Shown here in pieces: positions 7,123-9,847 of a stretch of DNA of 9,847 bases (position 1 is its first letter; every line of letters starts with the position of its first letter). The notes beneath the pieces were generated by a model, which made no database searches, was not told the origin of the DNA, and saw only the letters and a program-made list of their open reading frames with translations. The DNA is from Alphaproteobacteria bacterium (GTDB taxonomy: Bacteria; Pseudomonadota; Alphaproteobacteria; Rickettsiales; VGDC01), in the NCBI GenBank assembly GCA_016869895.1, contig VGDC01000040.1, forward strand, positions 1 to 9,847, written 5' to 3'. The position numbers and the translations under genes were made by a program.

Positions 7123-8454
7123 TCATCTCCTCTGGAATTCGGGTGAAGCGAAGAGGATGGCATAGGCGGTCTGGCGGTCACGCGCATTGGCGATGGCCTG
7201 CACGGTATCGGGGTGGAGCGTCTCGCCGAAAGTGATGTAAGCCGCACTGTCGGGCGGGGGCGCTTCTTCTTTGGTCAACATGCGCGCCGCTTCTTCTGCC
7301 CATTGGATGCGGCGGAGGAGCATATCCGACCCCAGCAGTTCCGATGCAGTATCAGGGAAACCCGCCGGAGAAAGGGCGGAATAAGGGGTGTTCTTCAACT
7401 CCCGCAGGGAAAATTCTAGATAGCGGCGGGGGGCATCGTCCACCCCCGTCAACCGCGCGGCGGAAATGATCATCTCCGAAGAGGATTTCAGCTTCACCGG
7501 CGCAGGCTGCCACGCTTCCGGCAGACCGAGCAAAGCCTCATACACCTGTCGCAAATCGCCGCCGCTGCGAAGGAATGCATCACGCAGGGCGTTCACGGCG
7601 GATTCTGGCGGGATGTCGGCGATGAAATGCCGCGCCAGTTTCAACGCGATGAATTGTGCGGTCGCGGGGTGACGGGCGAGGTCGCGCAGTGCTGCCTCGC
7701 CGCGTTCTACGTTGGGCATGCGCGGTGCGGAATAACGCTTATTCAGCAGCGTCACATCCTCACGGCTATGGGCGAGGGGGCGGAATTGGAAGTTGCCCGA
7801 TTCGCGGTCGATGCTCCATCCGGTGATGAGCTTCGCCAGCGCGCCGACATCCGCTTGGCTATATCCGCCTTCCACGCCAAGGGTGTGCAGCTCCAGAATC
7901 TCGCGGGCGAGGTTCTCGTTCAGCCCCTTCTTCTGCCGCTTTCCAGCCATGGAATCGGCGCTGATGGAGCGGGTGTTGTCGAGATACAGCAGCATAGCGG
8001 GGTGCTGCGCCACGGCGATGAGCATGTCTTCGAACTTGCCCGTCACATGCGGGCGGATTGCCAGTGCCTCATATCCGATGATGGATGCGGTGGCGATGGG
8101 GCTTTTGGTCGAAACGGAGAAATGGTTCTCCCAGAACCATACCAGCCGCTCGTGGAAGGAGGTTTTCGTGGTGATGGCATGGGTGAATTTGCGCCCCAAC
8201 ATGCCCGTGAATTGCTGACGGATTTCACGGCGGATGGCTTTCTGCGCGTCCTTATCCTTGTTTTTCTCCCCTTCCGCCAAACGGCGGATGGGGCTACCCT
8301 CAAGGGAAGAGACGGGGGCAGGTTGGGGCGAAGATAGCTGTGACAGCAGCCATGCGCGCGGGTTTCCGCTGGATAAGCCTTCGATTTCCTCTGGGCGCAA
8401 GCCCATGCCGAAACGGTTTGCAGCGACGCGGGCGTGGGCGGAAAGGGCAGCCAT
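7123..8454 (-). CDS. DUF1800 family protein
   Basis: The 443-residue protein shows the DUF1800 signature: RFGMG (14-18), WFWENHF (106-112), MLLYLDN (144-150), GLNENLAREILELHTLG (167-183), GGYSQADV (186-193) and LITGW (199-203), then an ARHPATAQFIALKLARHF block (250-267). Length is within the family's usual range. A Lys/Asp-rich segment at about 62-80 is probably an exposed loop. No clear signal peptide is visible, unlike the partner DUF1501 protein. Biochemical function is unknown; the family is almost always encoded beside DUF1501, as here. ATG 8454 is supported by GGAG seven bases upstream. A TATAGT hexamer at 8481-8486 (read leftward) could be a -10 element, but I see no matching -35. It diverges from purU. 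Confidence 0.93.
   Translation of the reverse strand: MAALSAHARVAANRFGMGLRPEEIEGLSSGNPRAWLLSQLSSPQPAPVSSLEGSPIRRLAEGEKNKDKDAQKAIRREIRQQFTGMLGRKFTHAITTKTSFHERLVWFWENHFSVSTKSPIATASIIGYEALAIRPHVTGKFEDMLIAVAQHPAMLLYLDNTRSISADSMAGKRQKKGLNENLAREILELHTLGVEGGYSQADVGALAKLITGWSIDRESGNFQFRPLAHSREDVTLLNKRYSAPRMPNVERGEAALRDLARHPATAQFIALKLARHFIADIPPESAVNALRDAFLRSGGDLRQVYEALLGLPEAWQPAPVKLKSSSEMIISAARLTGVDDAPRRYLEFSLRELKNTPYSALSPAGFPDTASELLGSDMLLRRIQWAEEAARMLTKEEAPPPDSAAYITFGETLHPDTVQAIANARDRQTAYAILFASPEFQRR
7126..7133 (-). promoter_or_regulatory. Strong ribosome binding site of the DUF1501 gene inside the DUF1800 3' end
   Basis: Read leftward the bases are AGAGGAGA, with AGGAG seven bases from the ATG at 7119. 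It overlaps the final Gln-Arg-Arg codons of the DUF1800 gene and abuts its TGA stop (7123-7125). Ribosomes finishing DUF1800 would clear and reuse this site, so the two proteins are likely made in coupled amounts. It also fixes the DUF1501 start. Confidence 0.85.
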
Positions 8455-8491
8455 GGGATGACTCCGAATGAGATTATGACACTATACACCC

Positions 8492-8588
8492 GCAAGCGCG
8501 ATTTTCCCTCACGGATTTTTTGCTTGCCAACGCCAAGCCGCCGCCGCATGTTGTGGCATCCATCATCCCCAGTTCAAAGGCCGCAAGC
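8492..8588. promoter_or_regulatory. Three GCAAGC elements in the DUF1800-purU divergent region
   Basis: GCAAGC occurs at 8492-8497 and 8583-8588, and its inverse GCTTGC at 8522-8527, within a 136-base divergent intergenic region. The first and last copies extend to CGCAAGC. They could be sites for a regulator shared by the two divergent genes. The motif is only six or seven bases long and the last copy sits against the purU start codon, so chance is a serious alternative. Confidence 0.22.
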
Positions 8589-8590
8589 AA

Positions 8591-9457
8591 GTGACGAGCG
8601 AACCGAAACATTATGTGCTGATTCTTTCCTGCAAGGACGTGCGCGGCATCGTCGCGGCGGTATCGTCGTTCCTGACGCGCCATGACTGCTTCATCCGCGA
8701 ATCGGCGCAGTTCGGCGACCCTTCCACCGGCCAGTTCTTCATGCGCTGCGATTTTGAGGCGGGTGCCGCCACCCCCGCGCAGGGCGAGCTTTATAGCCGT
8801 TTCAGCAGCGAAGTGGCCGAAGGTTTTTCCATGAACTGGCAGCTGCATGACCTTGCGCGCAAGCCGCGCGTGCTCATCATGGTCTCCACCGCCAGCCATT
8901 GCCTGAACGACCTGCTCCACCGTTATCAAGCGGGTGCGCTGCCCATGGAGATCGCTGCGGTGGTGTCGAACCATGAGGTGCTGCGCGGGCTGACCGAATG
9001 GCACGGCATCCCCTTCCATCACATGCCCGTCAACGCCGCGAACAAAGCCGAACAGGAAGCCAAACTCCTCGCGCTGGTCGAAGAATTGCAGGTGGATGTG
9101 GTGGTGTTGGCGCGTTATATGCAGATTCTCTCCACCGAGCTATGCCGCGCGCTCCATGGCAAAGCCATCAACATCCACCACTCCTTCCTGCCGAGCTTCA
9201 AAGGTGCGAAGCCTTATCATCAGGCCTATGACCGCGGCGTGAAGATCATCGGTGCGACCGCGCATTATGTCACCTCCGACCTCGACGAAGGCCCCATCAT
9301 CGAGCAGGAGATCGCCCGTGTTGACCACACCTATGCGCCGGAGAAACTGGTGGTCGTGGGCGGCGATGTCGAGGCGCGGGTGCTGGCGCATGCGCTGCAG
9401 TATCATCTGGAGCACAGAGTCATCCTGAACGGCCATAAGACGGTTGTCTTCAAATAA
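8591..9457 (+). CDS. purU: Formyltetrahydrofolate deformylase
   Basis: PurU hydrolyses 10-formyl-tetrahydrofolate to formate and tetrahydrofolate in the cytosol, balancing the one-carbon pool with purine and glycine metabolism. The 288 residues match the usual family length. An N-terminal ACT domain (about 7-85) begins with YVLILSCKDVRGIVAAVSSF. A linker with HCLNDLLHRY (103-112) and VVSNH (124-128) leads into a formyltransferase domain. The catalytic set known from the related PurN is present: N194 and H196 in INIHHSFLPSF, H225 in GATAHYV, and D232 in LDEGPII. The start is GTG at 8591, the point where homology begins, with AAAGG ten bases upstream (8576-8580). No folate-pathway gene is adjacent. 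It diverges from DUF1800 and is followed 53 bases later by a MarR gene. Confidence in function is high. Confidence 0.97.
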   Translation: MTSEPKHYVLILSCKDVRGIVAAVSSFLTRHDCFIRESAQFGDPSTGQFFMRCDFEAGAATPAQGELYSRFSSEVAEGFSMNWQLHDLARKPRVLIMVSTASHCLNDLLHRYQAGALPMEIAAVVSNHEVLRGLTEWHGIPFHHMPVNAANKAEQEAKLLALVEELQVDVVVLARYMQILSTELCRALHGKAINIHHSFLPSFKGAKPYHQAYDRGVKIIGATAHYVTSDLDEGPIIEQEIARVDHTYAPEKLVVVGGDVEARVLAHALQYHLEHRVILNGHKTVVFK

Positions 9458-9470
9458 TCTTTTTGGTACT

Positions 9471-9484
9471 GTTGTGCCAACAAC
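9471..9484. promoter_or_regulatory. Palindrome in the purU-marR gap, candidate operator
   Basis: GTTGT-gcca-ACAAC forms a perfect five-base inverted repeat with a four-base centre. It sits inside a wider imperfect pair, TTTGGT (9462-9467) and ACCAAA (9483-9488). No T-run follows, so it does not look like a purU terminator. MarR proteins often repress their own promoter at short palindromes just upstream, so an autoregulatory operator is a reasonable guess. The repeat is short and could be chance. Confidence 0.33.
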
Positions 9485-9510
9485 CAAATAGCGGAAATGA
9501 AGTCGGGTAT

Positions 9511-9847
9511 ATGCAGAAACTCCCTGAACGTCTTGAATTTTCTCTCTCTTTCCACGCTAGCCGCCTTGCCATGGCGCTGCGCCGCGAACAGATGATCGCC
9601 CTCAAGCCCTTCCAGCTGACGCCGGAACAATGGCAGGTGCTGGCGGTGCTGTGGGAATTCGATACGGTCTCCCAATCCGACCTCGCTGCCATCACCCAGC
9701 GTGATGAACCGTCCATCTCGCGCATGGTGCGCACCATGGAGACGAATGGCTGGGTGGAGCGTAACATCGACAAGACCGATGGGCGCACCCGCCGCATCCG
9801 TCCGAGCAATAAGGCGTGGGAATCTCGCGCGGAACTGTTCAACGCGT
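9511..9847 (+). CDS. MarR-family transcriptional regulator (3' end outside window)
   Basis: The frame runs open to the window edge, giving 112 residues of a protein whose family is usually about 140-160 residues. Helices before the DNA-binding part include LTPEQWQVLAVLW (36-48), the classic MarR entry. The winged helix-turn-helix follows: SQSDLAAIT (54-62) and PSISRMVRTMETNGWVER (67-84), then the wing DKTDGRTRRIRPS (87-99), with the Asp-Gly-Arg-Thr pattern typical of the wing tip. MarR proteins are dimeric and usually repressors responsive to small aromatic or oxidising ligands. ATG 9511 has no strong ribosome binding site, only a weak GG-containing stretch (9505-9507). Targets are unknown; a gene just past the window edge or its own promoter are the usual candidates. 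Confidence 0.9.
   Translation, partial: MQKLPERLEFSLSFHASRLAMALRREQMIALKPFQLTPEQWQVLAVLWEFDTVSQSDLAAITQRDEPSISRMVRTMETNGWVERNIDKTDGRTRRIRPSNKAWESRAELFNA

Noticed and set aside
7627..8337. Open frame of 236 codons on the + strand inside the DUF1800 gene
   Set aside because: It is antisense to strongly conserved DUF1800 blocks and shows no domain of its own.
8474..9022. Open frame on the - strand overlapping the 5' part of purU
   Set aside because: It is antisense to the conserved ACT domain, with shadow-type composition.

Overview
The window reads as ordinary chromosomal DNA of a GC-rich Gram-negative bacterium, most likely an alphaproteobacterium. This rests on the style of the hybrid sensor kinase, an exported 5'-nucleotidase, a DUF1800/DUF1501 pair with a Tat-type leader, and GC-rich codon use throughout. 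The taxonomic call is an inference from protein character only. I see no tRNA, rRNA, CRISPR array, transposase, integrase or phage gene, and no intergenic stretch over 300 bases. Eight genes are supported, two of them cut by the window edges, plus one small protein of unknown function.

Layout. 1-1800 (+) is the C-terminal part of a hybrid histidine kinase: an ATPase domain, two receiver domains and a long Pro/Ala-rich linker. Facing it, six bases away, 1807-3564 (-) encodes an exported two-domain metallophosphatase/5'-nucleotidase. A 214-base AT-richer divergent region (3565-3778) separates that gene from a rightward three-gene cluster: a 110-residue acidic protein of unknown function (3779-4111), an MFS transporter (4150-5394), and a short PrmA-like methyltransferase (5391-5942) whose start overlaps the transporter stop as ATGA. 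The methyltransferase gene runs 14 bases into the tail of the opposing DUF1501 gene (5929-7119, -). That gene lies directly downstream of a DUF1800 gene (7123-8454, -), and the two form a tight operon. Divergent from DUF1800 is purU (8591-9457, +), formyltetrahydrofolate deformylase. A MarR-family regulator follows (9511 to the window end, +), with a small palindrome in the gap before it.

How the parts work together. The kinase would relay an unseen signal through phosphotransfer. The nucleotidase would release phosphate or nucleosides from nucleotides outside the cytoplasm. PurU releases formate from 10-formyl-THF and balances the one-carbon pool. DUF1800/DUF1501 is a widespread exported pair of unknown biochemical role. 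The transporter/methyltransferase pair, possibly with the small acidic protein, is the least explained unit. The methyltransferase keeps the PrmA catalytic signature but lacks the N-terminal substrate-recognition domain, so its substrate is open. I found no clear-cut new system; the transporter/methyltransferase cluster and the DUF1800/DUF1501 operon are the best candidates for undescribed biology.
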